In this document: positions 1 to 35,357 of the stretch, piece by piece | Position numbering within the stretch: the stretch's first letter is position 1 | Layout of the letters: every line of letters begins with the position of its first letter | Source of the DNA: Kryptolebias marmoratus | Lineage: Eukaryota > Chordata > Actinopteri > Cyprinodontiformes > Rivulidae | Reading direction: 5' to 3' | NCBI RefSeq assembly: GCF_001649575.2 | Contig: NC_051430.1 | Span: 32,280,849 to 32,344,848 of the forward strand | Length of the DNA stretch: 64,000 nt | Position numbers and translations under genes: made by a program | Notes under the pieces: generated by a model | Told to the model about the DNA's origin: nothing | What the model saw: only the letters and a program-made list of their open reading frames with translations | Databases searched by the model: none

Positions 1-141
1 CTATATGTCAGGAGGACAAATAACACCTTTTCTGTTCAAATTGCCAACCCGCCACAGTGGCGTGTGCGTTGATCAAATTCACCCGCCACTTCAAATATTT
101 ACCCGCATTTGGCCGGTGGCGGGGGCTAATTTCCACCCCTG
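1..141. mobile_element. Terminal fragment of a hAT-like DNA transposon
   Basis: The segment is richer in G+C than its surroundings, carries repeated CCCGCCAC / GGCGGG motifs, and ends in TTTCCACCCCTG, whose reverse complement CAGGGGTGGAAA looks like a hAT terminal inverted repeat. The other end lies outside the window, so neither the target duplication nor the full element can be seen. The family assignment is from memory of fish repeats. Confidence 0.4.
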
Positions 142-1690
142 ACTCCAGGTAGCTGAAGGAGGCTCAGCCTCAGGGCTCATTAGAGTAACTCAGGGCTCCG
201 TGAACAGTGTGCGGACCTGAGCACATGGTGGAGGCATTTATGCTTGGTGCTTACGTCAGTGCAGTTTCCTCCGAAAAGACAGGGGGCAGTACATTACATA
301 ACCAGTGGAAATACGGGGAAAAAAAAGAGCATATGGTTGTCACATCAAAAATGGCTGCAGATATTCAGAACAAAGAGCTGTTGTGTTTCTGGCTGTGACA
401 CAGAGAGGCTGTTTAAACTTAAAGCATTCAGTTTGGCTTTCATTGATTTATTTGCTTTACTTGAACTAGATGTCTATAAATTATATATAAATTTTTACCA
501 ACGGCCTAAGGTAAGCTATGACTTCATTTGCATTTGGATCGGACAGCAATCTGCCCTTCTGGGTCCCCTAAACTAAGCTATGACAAGGCCATGCTCTTAT
601 TTTGAAAAGTATTGTTGTCGGGGTTTTTTTTCTTCAATGAACCTTGAATAAAAATAATTCAAAGACCCATTAAACTGCAATAAAAGACTATTTATTTTCT
701 GGAACTAGAGAGAGAGGATCACACTCAAGCACAAGCTTTTGCACAGTCCCCTCTGACATGAGAAAGTGTTTCATGTTCATGGATATAACCAATAGCTTCT
801 TTAGCTTCCCCCTATCTGACATGAAATTGCTTCAAACATCCTGTGGCTAAGGCTCATCCTGCCTTGCCTATGGAGTGGTTACATGACAGAATGAGACATG
901 CAAACTGTCCATCGTGTAATGGCCACTCCAAATAACAATTTATGGACAAATTAATTAAAATAAAGCATCTCCATGAGAGCCTTCATTTTTAAACTAAGTA
1001 AAAACCTCTTCCTGTTTGCCAGATCTTTTTTTGTTTAATTTTAGATACTAATTTATGCAGATACTTTTATTCAGTTCTTCTCAATCTAAACGTTTTACTT
1101 TTGACACAATTGTTAAAATTCAGCAATGATGGAATAATATATCAAAAAACCTAAATACTGTAATTTGAGATCCAGTTACTCACCAGATTCTGAGTTGCCA
1201 TAGTGATTCCCGTTTTTACTGGGGAGCAGAGACGAAGGGGTCACACAGAGCCCCCTTCATCAAACAAACAGACAGAAACGCAAACTATAAATTGAGCCTC
1301 AAACAAACTGTTGCTCTGTGGAAACTAAAAGATATTTTTAAAAAATGCATCATTTTTATGTGTCCAGATTTTTTTTTTAGCTCTTTAGGCCTACATAAAT
1401 GCTTCCCTTTTGCTTTTTGTCATCCTTTTTATCCTTAATGCCTTTTTTGCATTTAATTTTGCATTCCTTTTGTATTTTTGTCTCTTTATGCTCCTTTGTT
1501 TTTAATGTCTCCTTATGATATTTCCATCTTTCTGCTTTTTCTGGACATCCTTCTGTTCCTTGTGTCTTTTATGAATAAACTGAATTATGTAGGTCATATT
1601 AGTTAGGGTTATAGCTTCAATATTAGCCAAAACTTTACACAGATCTTGGAATTACAATATACAAAGTCACAATATTAAAATAGTGTATTT
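142..1690. other. Intronic DNA of the neuroligin gene, nothing recognised
   Basis: AT-rich sequence upstream of the only neuroligin exon in the window, so presumably its intron. Short open frames here show no protein pattern I recognise, and I see no RNA gene. Confidence 0.5.
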
Positions 1691-1694
1691 CTTA

Positions 1695-1930
1695 CAGTGG
1701 CACAGTGGTAAGGGCTGTTGCCTTAAAGCAAGGTTGCAGGGTCGCCTCCTGACAAAAACTCATCTGGGACCTTTCTGTGTGGAGTTTGCATGTTATCCCT
1801 GTGCCCACTTGGGTGTACTCTGGTTTATTCCCACAGATCAAAAACGTTCATGTTAGGCTGATTAGTAACTCTAAATTACCTCTAGGTTTGAGTGAGGGTG
1901 TGAATGATTGTTTGTCTTTTTTGTTTCTAT
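1695..1930 (+). mobile_element. tRNA-like SINE, degraded copy
   Basis: It begins with a CACAGTGGTAAGGGCTGTTGCC block resembling a polymerase III A box, continues through GTGTGGAGTTTGCATGTT and ends with GAGTGAGGGTGTGAATG. This is the order of the abundant fish SINE whose better copy lies at 43056-43370. The 3' part with GGATGG repeats is missing. Family known from memory. Confidence 0.6.
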
Positions 1931-3700
1931 GTGGAGTCTGGTAAACAGGAAACATTATTACAAAAAAATAGAGTTTTCCAGTGAAGTGTCTTCAAAAGGT
2001 GGACGTTCTTCTGGGTCTTCTTAATTACAGCAACGATGTACAGATCAAACTAAATGACTTTACAGACATAAGTTATTCTTGAACAGTGAGAGTTCATTCA
2101 AAATAACAGTCTGTGCCGAATCGAGACTTCTGTCCCAATCAGTGAAATCCCCCAGTTCCTCTGGGGCTGCTTCTTTTTATAAACATTTACCACACCCAGT
2201 TGTAGAATAAAACACACACACGTCCCACTGGGACGGACCTTAACAGTATGGATTCAAGTACATTCAATTCCCTTTATGGTGATAAGCTGGGATCTTCAGA
2301 CGTGCAACAAACAACTTTCCATATTCGTCTTCGTATAGTTGCCTTCGACAGCGTGAGCTTAGGAGAACATATTTCACTTCCCAAGAAGGGATTGTACCTG
2401 AAGATAATATCTCAAAATGGGAACTCATGCCCCATCGCCTGATGGCACAGATGTAGCCCAGTCACCTCACCAGTGGCTTTCAGTTCTTTCTACTCTACAT
2501 TTGGCAATGACAACTTCCATTTTGAACTAAGGGTAAAGCTGCTCAGCTCAATCCTCCCTAAAAACATTTCATATTTGAGAAGGATTGGATGTTGGCAAAG
2601 ATTTGATCCACATTACAGAGAGAGTGCTGAGCCAAACCCTTGGTTCTGTTCTGGGATATTGAACTGGATCACAGCACTGCTGTGTTTTGTGTTCAGTCAG
2701 AGGAATCTGACTCCTGCTGCATCATCAATGCTAACTTCAGAGTCCATTTGGATCTTTCCCCTGGTTTAGTGAAGTTCTTAACAAGGCATGAACCATGTCC
2801 AAGGAATGGAGGTCTTCTTGGAAGACAAAGCTGACCAAAGAGTTCTGGAACAAAGCAATTATAGTTTTTGGATGGTCCAGTTTTTGGCAAGAGTCCATTT
2901 AAATCTCCAAACACAGCAACAGTTTTCCACAGTGAAAAGGAGCGGGAGCCTCTTCGTAAGACTTTTTACACTGTAAAACAAATTTTAGCAATACATTGGT
3001 GAGACAATTTGAACTTATTTTATTTGGGTAGATTATAACAAAATGACTTTAGTGAAAATGACCTAAATGTAACAGCTAAATCATACCTAATTAAATTAGT
3101 TAAATTTCAACCAGTTTTCACACTTAGAATATCTGTTGTAGCTTAACTAATTTAAAGTTTACTCAGTTAAATTAAATAAATTCCTATCAATTATTGTGTG
3201 TCTTCTAAATCAGAAAAATACTTGATTTCATGTATTTGTTTGAAAGGGGACAAATGAATAAAACGCAGGACAATTCATGAATTAAAAAAGCCAAGAATTA
3301 GCCAAAAAGGCTATTTTTCATCTGTAGTCCCCTGTAGACACACAGCTAGCAAGAACATGAAACTGAACTAAACAGACTCTAACACATTAAAAGACAACAA
3401 AACATTCCAGCTAAGAAAATAGGAACAACGATACATATAAAAAAGGATAGTGGGGACCCATCATCTTTGAGAAAGAAATATGGCTAGAAAAAAATCCAAA
3501 ATGATCATGATCGGCGATAACTTAAACTTCAGCCTTTTATAATTAATATAAATTTGAATGTGTTGCTTCCCACATTACCATATTTTATGGAAACCAAGTG
3601 GTACAGGCATCATATCATACTCTGTGATTTAAAAGTCATTGGGTCTTACTGTTTCATGTTTTTCCTGTGTTGAAACAATGGTCAACACATCCGAATCTGA
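1931..3700. other. Intronic DNA, nothing recognised
   Basis: Several short open frames occur on both strands between 2248 and 2976, but none has a recognisable motif or splice context. AT-rich otherwise. Confidence 0.4.
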
Positions 3701-3708
3701 GGATATTG

Positions 3709-4378
3709 TGGCAATCTGCCATCATCTCACCTGTTTGCTGCTCCTGTCTCTCTGATCGGTTGGCCTGTCAACCACACTCAGCTGCAGCTGATCTGGATCA
3801 ACGAGCTAAGGGATCTTAAGGCAGTCAGCAGGAGCAGTTCTTCGCTGGAGCATCGTTTGCAACTGGTAAACAGTCTCGGCCAACTCCTGTTTCTCTTACC
3901 TGAGAAATATTGATTTGTTCTTTTTTTCTGCTCTGCACCTGTTTAGTTTCCTGGCTCCACCCGAGTCTGCTCCGACACCCGAGCTGCCTGCCTGAACCTA
4001 TGAGACCCAACTGAAGTCTGATGAACCTCACTTACCTGAAAGCCTGTCTTCTGGAACCTGTTGGAAATACTTACCTGAGAGAATGGAACCTGGAACACTG
4101 CCTGCTCCTACTTACCTGGACACCCTTTCACCTGAGCACCTTGTAAATACTCACCTGAATGACCTGGGACTACACTACCAAACTAAACCTGTTACCTGCA
4201 CTCGTAAGAACTCACCTGCCAGCTTCATAGTTCCTCATTGAACTTCCAGTTATTGAATCCTGAACTGAAACATTACCTTTCCCTTTCAGATCCCGACCTG
4301 TCACTTATTCTATTGTGTAAATAAATTCACTTACCTTAGTTTGGTCTCCTGTGTCCGTCCGTTCTCTGGGTTACTCAC
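3709..4378 (+). mobile_element. Possible solo LTR of a Gypsy-like retrotransposon
   Basis: A roughly 670-bp block starts TGTGGCAATC and ends ACTCACA, carries an AATAAA signal near 4320 followed by a T/G/C-rich tail, and is less AT-rich than its flanks. These are LTR-like properties. I found neither a second copy nor coding sequence of gag or pol next to it, and no clear target duplication, so it would be a solo LTR if real. Confidence 0.35.
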
Positions 4379-4906
4379 ATTTGGCAACACCACAGAACCT
4401 GATAGATGTATGTTCTAGTTTGTTTCCTTGCAGACTGCTTCAGCTTTCTTTTGGTCTATATGAAATGAAAAAAATGGAGTTATCATTGCCATGAAGCATT
4501 GTTCTTAATTACTCTGCACGCTTATAGGGTTCACTATATGTCATACATAAGTTCATTCCTTTTTCTTCTTTTGATATTATGCTGAATGTGAAATATATTA
4601 GAAATCATTTTGAAAATCATAAATTAACAGCACTAAATCAGGTCTAAGTTATAAAAGTTAACTGTTGGTCAACTACAGTCATAAAATAAGTCTCATGTAT
4701 ACCTCGCTTATACAGTAATTACATTCGCATCATTTGGTGATTATCTATGTGGCCAAGAGTTTCACACAATGAGTTCGCAAAAAACTGTATGTTTGAGATA
4801 TTAATCTCAATATACTGTTATTTTATTTTGCAGAGTGACACTAAATAAATCATTTAGCTTCAATGTTTTTCTTTGTAATTATGTAACAAAACTGTTAAGA
4901 GATTAC
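4379..4906. other. AT-rich intronic DNA, nothing recognised
   Basis: No coding pattern or known repeat was recognised. Further exons of the minus-strand pseudogene at 4907-5790 could lie here, but none is visible. Confidence 0.4.
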
Positions 4907-5790
4907 CTTTGTTTGCTTGCTCTTGGTGTCCTCAAAATCTGAAGACATATCTGAAAGGTTACCAATAGGAGATATTTTGTCCTTCTCTCGAGAACAGATG
5001 TAGATTTGCAGCATTCTGATCTTGGTCTGCTCATACAGTTGGTTTACTATGCACTCAAGTGTAAAATATCTCCTGACTAAAATCATATATGTCAAAGAAA
5101 AAATTCTCCATTGAGCCTTTAGGAGAGTGTCCATTTGGAAATAACAAGGTTTTTTTTCCGATTTCCATCAGTTCCCCCATTGTAATATTTTTCTGGACAG
5201 TCAGATGTCTTGTTCCACCTCCATGCCTTGTTGCCTGGTGAAAATTACCGTTGTTAAAATGGAGCCATCCCATTTTGACCCGTCGGTTCTATTTTGCAGC
5301 ATACCGATTACCAACACAAAGCTGTGCTGTGTCACATTTAGCAAATGATCTTTTATCAGTCAGTTTTTGTCATACTTGCTGCATGAGAGTCAACTTCACT
5401 CCTGGCATTTGGGAAGACTCCCTCCTTTGCTGACAAAGTGCTTTTACTGCAAGTCTGTCTCCATATTTCTCAATATATTGTGCCAGCTCCCTATCAGTCA
5501 TTACATTTATGACTTTAACATCAATCTAAAACTGAAAAAAAAAACACAAAACATGAAAAAATTAGAAACATAACAAAATTCTCCAAAACATTAAATACTT
5601 AATTGAAGAGACAATATTTGAAACTGAATCCTGTGCTATTACTAAATCAAGTAATACACTGCAATAGAATACATAATATGGGAAAGAATTGATAAAACTC
5701 GTCATAAATGAAACAACTAACCTTGTCTTCCTTCAGTTTTTGGATGACATTATTAGTTGTATTTTGTGTTTTCAAAAAGTTGACAGCCAT
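4907..5790 (-). pseudogene. Broken spliced copy of a fish-expanded gene family (GGGTR / FFPNG-type domain)
   Basis: On the minus strand an ATG at 5790 opens a 23-codon exon (MAVNFLKTQNTT...) ending in a GTTAGT donor at 5722. A TTTTAG acceptor then joins in frame to an exon from 5525 that begins IDVKVINVMTDRELAQYIEKYG. That exon continues through a GWLHFNNGNF segment, a HGGGTRHLTVQK motif, a FPNGHSPKG motif and a final LYEQTKIRMLQIYICSREK segment, and ends at a GTAATC donor at 4907. Two in-frame stops (TGA near 5390, TAG near 5290) and a frameshift near 5060 break the frame. I recall this domain order from uncharacterised, highly duplicated fish proteins; their function is not known to me. The retained intron argues against a processed retrocopy. 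Confidence 0.5.
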
Positions 5791-6418
5791 TGGCAGCCAT
5801 CTTTGACATTAATGAAAAATAACTATCTGGTGCACACAAGATAGATTTTTTTTTTCAATATCCCTCTAGGGGTTCCGTTATACTGCAAAACAACAAATAA
5901 AAAAAACTGACAAAAGAGTGGAGGCGTTGGCGTGAGGCAATAATTTCTACACTGGAAGGTCCCTATGAGGACACTCTTGGAGTTCTGCACTTCAGTTTCT
6001 CTTGAAGTATGAAAAGTCCTAGCCAAAACAAACATTGTTCTTGACAGCTTGAGGGAAATAAACTAATTTGTAACAAGCTTAAGGAATTCAAGAAATTAAA
6101 TGAATTAAATTTGAGCTCAATATGTGTAAGACTGACTGACTTATAGTCATGTTCATGTTGGCTAAGGTTGATTGACTGACGTTTAAGCAAACATCTATTT
6201 ACTGTTAATGTTTTTTAATTCATTCCACTGAAATGTGACTTCTGATCTGGGTATAAATAAGACTTAATTTGGGTACGAGTTTGGCTCTGGAGCATGGTTT
6301 GCCATTTGGCAACCCTTATCTTAGAGTAATAAATTGTTTTCTATTATTTTTAAATATTCCATTTATTCATGCTTACCTAACCATCATCTTTTTTTGTTTG
6401 TTTCTTACTCTCTTTCAG
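5791..6418. other. End of neuroligin intron, nothing recognised
   Basis: AT-rich intronic DNA that ends in the pyrimidine-rich acceptor TTACTCTCTTTCAG at 6405-6418. No repeats were recognised. Confidence 0.5.
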
Positions 6419-7313
6419 GGATCCAAACCAGCCAGTTCCACAGGATACAAAATTCATTCATACAAAGCCCAACCGGTTTGAGGAGGTAGCCTGGACCAAG
6501 TACAACCCAAAAGACCAACTGTACCTTCACATAGGTCTCAAACCTCGAGTCCGGGACCACTACAGAGCTACAAAGGTGGCTTTTTGGCTTGAACTAGTTC
6601 CACATCTCCATGATATAAATGGGCTCTTTCAGTATGTATCCACTACCACCAAAATTCCACCACAGGACACTACCCCCTATCCTTACACGAAACGCTTTCC
6701 GGGTAAAAACAACTGGCCATCGACTACACGCCACCCAGGTGTTCCCTCAGTTAACACCAAACAAACCACAGACCAACACAAGAGTGGCAACCTGACCAAT
6801 GAGTCTACCGTGGTCATTGAAACAAGGAGAGACTACTCCACTGAGCTAAGTGTCACCATTGCTGTAGGAGCTTCACTGCTCTTCCTCAACATCCTTGCAT
6901 TTGCAGCACTCTACTACAAGAAGGACAAACGGCGTCACGACTCCAATCGGCGCGTTTCAACACCACAGCGCAATTCTGCTCAAACTAGCACTCCGTCTGT
7001 GGCCAATGACTTGGCCCACCTGCAGAGCGAAGAACAGATGTCATTACAGATGAAGCAGCAGCAGCTGGAGCATGAGCACCACCACGAGTGCGAGTCTCTA
7101 CAGAGTCATGACATGTTACGACTCGCTTGTCCCCCCGACTACACCCTGACCCTGCGCCGGTCACCCGATGACATTCCACTGATGACACCCAGCACTATCA
7201 CCATGATTCCCACCTCACTGGCTGGCATGCAGCCGTTGCACAACTTCAGCACTTTCAGTAGCAGCCAGAACAGTACCAACTTGCCTCATGGCCACTCTAC
7301 AACACGGGTATAG
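6419..7313 (+). CDS. nlgn4x: Neuroligin-4 (NLGN4X type), last coding exon
   Basis: The exon follows a TTTCAG acceptor, begins with one base of a split codon and codes for 297 residues to a TAG stop. Neuroligins are postsynaptic adhesion proteins that bind presynaptic neurexins. The exon holds the end of the esterase-like ectodomain ([20 protein letters not shown], then [14 protein letters not shown]), a Thr/Pro-rich stalk, one membrane segment ([20 protein letters not shown]) with a basic stop-transfer YYKKDKRR, and the cytoplasmic tail. The tail has the conserved gephyrin-binding stretch [14 protein letters not shown] and the C-terminal PDZ ligand TTRV. Earlier exons lie left of the window. 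NLGN4X is preferred over NLGN1-3 because of the synteny with PRKX and MXRA5 and the tail sequence. No damage is visible. Confidence 0.95.
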
Positions 7314-8050
7314 CTCAACTGGGTCGGTACAGTGCCTGATTCCATCTGGTTCGACCCACACATAGCTAATACATGTGACTGGCTGTGGAAAGCACAGACT
7401 CCAAAGTCTAAGAAGATGTTATTTTGTTACCATGCCTTCTTAAAGAATATAAATCATAAACTTGTTCAAAGAATTCAGACTGAATGTTACTTTACAGAGT
7501 TTTTGTGGAGCAGAGCTTCACTAAAAAAGTTTTACTTAAAGAGAAAGCACGAATGACTGTTAATATTCTTATAAAGTTTTAAAACACAGGCAAAGAAGCT
7601 TTTTTTTTGCCCTAAAAATAAATAACTGTAGTTTGTCGAAAAGCAACAATGGACACTTCCTGCATCAGAAAACCACCCTTGGAACAGACTTCTCCTCTCC
7701 AACCTGAAATGTATTTATGAAAACTGAATAAAATGAAAAAGAAGAAAACAGTATATACAGTAGTAGTGAGGGAAAATATTAAAAGTAAAAAAAACAAAAA
7801 TCCCCAATAAGAACTCCTACTATGTTGGCTGAGTATTACAGATTTCTTTAACTTGTGCTCTTGATTTATGTGTATGTAAATATATAAATTTTTTAATAAT
7901 TATTGTAACCTGTGTTTTAGTAGTTTGTTTTAAAAATACCAAAATGCTGATTTTATCCCATCATAAAAGAGTTCCACCCTGTGTGCGTTGGTTTATGTTC
8001 ACATATTACACATTGAATATTCTCACCCACCTCCCCTGCTGTCTCATGAT
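7314..8050 (+). other. nlgn4x: 3' untranslated region of the neuroligin gene (probable)
   Basis: Transcribed tail inferred from position. AATAAA signals occur near 7617 and at 7727-7732; which one is used cannot be told. No other feature was recognised before the minisatellite. Confidence 0.5.
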
Positions 8051-8057
8051 GAAAATT

Positions 8058-8765
8058 GACAAAATTCAACATTCTCTTGACCAAATTTGGGACCATGTTG
8101 ATTGCATCAAGCATCCTGTTCATAGAGTCCAGCATCATGTTGACTGGATCAGGCATCCAGTTGACCAAATTTGGCATCCTGTTGACATAATCCAGCATCC
8201 TGTTGACTAAATCTGATTTTCTATTGACAGGATAGGCTATCCTCTTGACCCAATCTGGAATCTTTTTAATTGGATCCTGCATCCTGTAGACTAAATCCTG
8301 TTATCCTGTTCATTGGATCTGTTATGCTATTGACTGGATCTGGGATTTTGTTAACTGAATCTGGAATCCTTTTGACTAGATCAAGCATCCAGTTGACCAA
8401 ATTCAGCATCATGGTGACAGAGTCCAACATCATTCTGACATTTATCCTACCGACATCCAGTTGATTGAATACTTTTGACCAGATCTATTATCCTGTTGAC
8501 TGAGTTCTGCATCATGTTGACATAATGTAGCTGGATCTGCTTCCCTGTGGACCGGATCTGTTAATCTGTTGACTGAATCTGACATCCTGTTTGTCCTTTT
8601 GACCAGATCTGTCATCCTGCTGATCAGATATGTTACTCTATTTACTCGATTTGTCATCCTGTTGATTAGATTTGTTATCCAATTTACCAGATTTGTCATC
8701 TTGTAGACTGAATCTGTTATCCTGTTGACTGAATTTGGCACCCTGTTGACATGATACATCATCCC
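8058..8765. repeat. 21-bp imperfect minisatellite, about 33 units
   Basis: The unit is close to ATCCTGTTGACTGAATCTGTT and repeats with strong drift over about 700 bp. Because 21 is a multiple of three, long frames stay open on both strands and read as heptads such as VNRMTNL (minus) and HPVDQIW (plus). This explains the open frames of about 90-109 codons here without a gene. It lies about 750 bp behind the neuroligin stop codon, so it may be inside or just past the 3' UTR. Confidence 0.85.
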
Positions 8766-9595
8766 AATCTGTTTTAATTCGTTTTCTTAAGAGCTTTTTT
8801 CTGTCTTTCGATCTCAGCTCTGCTCAAACTTACAACGTAACTAGCAATGTATTTTCTACAAATAAATAAAAGCAGTGAAGTTTTGTTTTAATTAGTTGTT
8901 TGTAAAACTGTATGGGTTATATTTCAAATTGTCATAAGCTAGCAATATATAAAATATTGTGCTAGATTTGTGACATTTAGGTTTACAAAAGCAATTAAAC
9001 AAGTGACAAAATCCTAACTAACATTTAATTCTTCTTCAATTTTGCTTCCTATTACAAAAACTGGAAATACAATCAAAAAAATTTAAGCTACATTTATAAA
9101 TTCCATTAAAAAAGATATATTCTTGTCATTCGGTCCCAAAGAAGTGGACATAACAAGGTTTTTTAAAGTCCTTTTGTTGTCATATTTATTTGGAGTTTTG
9201 CCTTAAACGAATATAGACATATTTCTGGCTGGATCCCTGTATAAACTTTTTTCTGCAGCATTTTTAATTAAATGTAACAATATTTTGTAAAATAAAAATA
9301 AAATTATAAAAAAACAAATAAAGCAGGGAAAAAAACTGTTTGTTGGTGTTGAATGTGGCATATGTTTGTGTGCACACCTTTTTTACAGAATCTGGAAACC
9401 TGTAGATGACAGCTAAACTCTTCTCTGTAGCCAGGACTTCAACATAGCTGACAGGTAAAATACGTAGCAGTGTAATGCTTTTAATTCTTTAAACTTTTCC
9501 AATCTCAAAAATTGAGGCTCATATGAACACTATTTTATGAACCTTTATCAAATTTTGGCCTTCCTTCAGCATGGGCAATGAACATCATTCAAATC
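8766..9595. other. AT-rich intergenic DNA
   Basis: No gene was recognised. Several AATAAA motifs are present (for example near 8865 and 9293), any of which could serve a long neuroligin 3' UTR. Confidence 0.4.
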
Positions 9596-9599
9596 AAAA

Positions 9600-9845
9600 T
9601 TAGAGATATTGCTTTTTTTTGTAAAAGTGTAATGTGAATGCTTAGAGCTGAACAACTGTTGAAATTTGCTGGAAAAACAAAAACAGTAACTAAAACTAGC
9701 AAAATGGAATCTTAAAATAAAATGAGTAAAGCAGTAGCTAAAATTAGTGCAACAAATCTTTGGTAAAATTAGCAAAACCATAGCTAAAATGAGCAAAGGA
9801 AATGCTTCTGTATGCAGAAGTGCAAAAAACACACAGAAGAAACTA
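9600..9845 (-). repeat. Composite repeat A (GCTAAAATTAGCAAAA array), minus orientation
   Basis: It contains serial variants of GCTAAAATTAGCAAAACC with a GAATGCTTAGAGCTGAA... flank, the reverse complement of the plus copies at 20560 and 43430. It is one of about ten partial copies in the window. Confidence 0.6.
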
Positions 9846-10007
9846 CAAGCAAAGAAACAATAGTGTACTGACTCAACATTCACACAACTGCAACTCCATC
9901 TTGTGTTAAAAACACGAGAATTTGAGCTGGACTGACCTGACATTGCGGATCACTGAATAGCAATAGCAAACTTTCCACCAAAATGCTACGTAAGTCTGTG
10001 ACGTTTT

Positions 10008-10575
10008 GACTAGACATAACATCTGTGATGTCATTCTGACTAGTCAAAATGTTAATTCACGATATCTCAAATAGAAAAGCTGTGTAATTAAAGATATCTC
10101 TAATTCATTTGGAGATATCTTAAATGGACTAGTTAAAATTAGAATTCAAGATATCTGTAATTTAGTTTTGCCTGGTCATCATTTGGTTTTAAGATTTCTA
10201 TAATTTAATTTTCACTCGTCTAAACTACATTTTTCCTATCTAAAATACATTTAAGATATCTTGAATGATGATGTCATTCAAGATATCTTTAATTAGAATT
10301 ATGACTAGTCAAAATTAAAATTGAGATATCTTGAATTTACTTTATTACTAGTCATAATTTCATTGCAGATATCTGTAAGATTAGTTTAATATAGTCAGTA
10401 ATTCATTGCAGATATCTTGAATTGAAGACTCCATAGAACTCAATGGTAAATCTGATGTCATTTCGACTAGTCAGAATGTAACAAGAGATAACTTAAATAG
10501 GTATTTTGTCTAGTCAAAATATAATTAGAGATATCCCAAATTACTAATACGTGTAGTCACAAACCAATTTCAGGT
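10008..10575. repeat. Array of alternating palindromes GACTAGTC and AGATATCT
   Basis: Exact or near copies of AGATATCT occur at 10060, 10092, 10113, 10149, 10254, 10281, 10324, 10367 and 10410. Exact or near copies of GACTAGTC occur at 10008, 10038, 10127, 10303, 10346, 10465 and 10508. The two self-complementary 8-mers largely alternate at 20-60 bp spacing with AT-rich linkers. There is no coding frame. The array could be part of a transposon, but no termini were identified. Confidence 0.75.
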
Positions 10576-10979
10576 ATCTGGAATATAAGGGCAGTAAAAC
10601 CGAATTTATGTTACAATGGCCTGCCATACCTGCTGAACAGGGAGCAGCCGAAAGAAAAAGGAATATTCAACACTCAGCATTTACACTGTATTTTCACAGA
10701 AAATTTGCATCTAATTTGTTTTAGCACAGAGTGAGTTTATTTTGCCTTTATTATTTGATTTCTGACCACGCCCTTCTCATACATGATTGGTTAACGTCCC
10801 GGGACGTACTGTTATTTTAATAACAGGACCAGATGCTTTTTAAGTGGAACTATTTATTTAAATATAAAACACAATATTGTTATATTAAAAGAAAAATAAC
10901 CATAGCCTGTATTCTCTTTAGTAAACTCGTTTAAGTATTTATGTTTTATTCTGAAAGTCTTGAGCGGAAGTCAAACGCT
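10576..10979. other. Intergenic DNA upstream of PRKX
   Basis: It holds a short piece of composite repeat A near 10675-10715 (CAGCATTTACACTGTATTTT...ACAGAAAAT). Nothing else was recognised. Confidence 0.4.
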
Positions 10980-11427
10980 AGCTTCGCTTCTGCGTGTACG
11001 TGGCCGACAGGAAGAAGTGCTGGGTGAGGTCATTTGTAGCTGAGCAAATAATGGAGGAAATTAGTAAAGTTGAATGATTACAGCGTTATAATTCGGCGGG
11101 GTTAGCGGGAGTTAAATCGCTGTTGTTCTTGCCTGACAAAATCCGGGTCCTCCGGTGCTAGCTTTGTTAGCTTCAGAAGCTAGTTCCGGTCGGGTCACCT
11201 GTCCCCGGCTTCTTTGTCTCCACTCAGGGGAGTAGCTCCATTCTCGTAGTGTATTTCAGTCGTTAAAAGTGGACCTTGGTGTTACAGGTAAATAATTAAA
11301 ACAAGGACAGACTGATAACTTTCCCCCTCCTTCCAGAGATGCATTTTATCAACTCTGGAGGGGTTCCGTTGGATATTTACATACACACGTAGTCAACCCA
11401 GCTAAAAAACAAACAAACAAACAAAGA
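10980..11427 (+). promoter_or_regulatory. prkx: Probable promoter and 5' UTR of the PRKX-type gene
   Basis: Local rise in G+C and CpG (for example TACGTGGCCGACAGG near 10994, TTCGGCGGGG near 11092 and CCGGTCGGGTCACC near 11187) immediately before the start codon, in an otherwise AT-rich region. No TATA box stands out. A CAGGTAAATA near 11286 could be a donor of a noncoding first exon; this cannot be decided without transcripts. Confidence 0.5.

Positions 11428-35357
<23,930 letters not shown>

Noticed and set aside
3825..4031. Minus-strand frame within the possible LTR
   Set aside because: No recognised motif, and the surrounding block looks like noncoding LTR.
7953..8762. Long minus- and plus-strand open frames (about 90-109 codons) behind the neuroligin exon
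   Set aside because: They are a by-product of the 21-bp minisatellite, which keeps all frames periodic; both strands are open equally and no start or splice context supports a gene.
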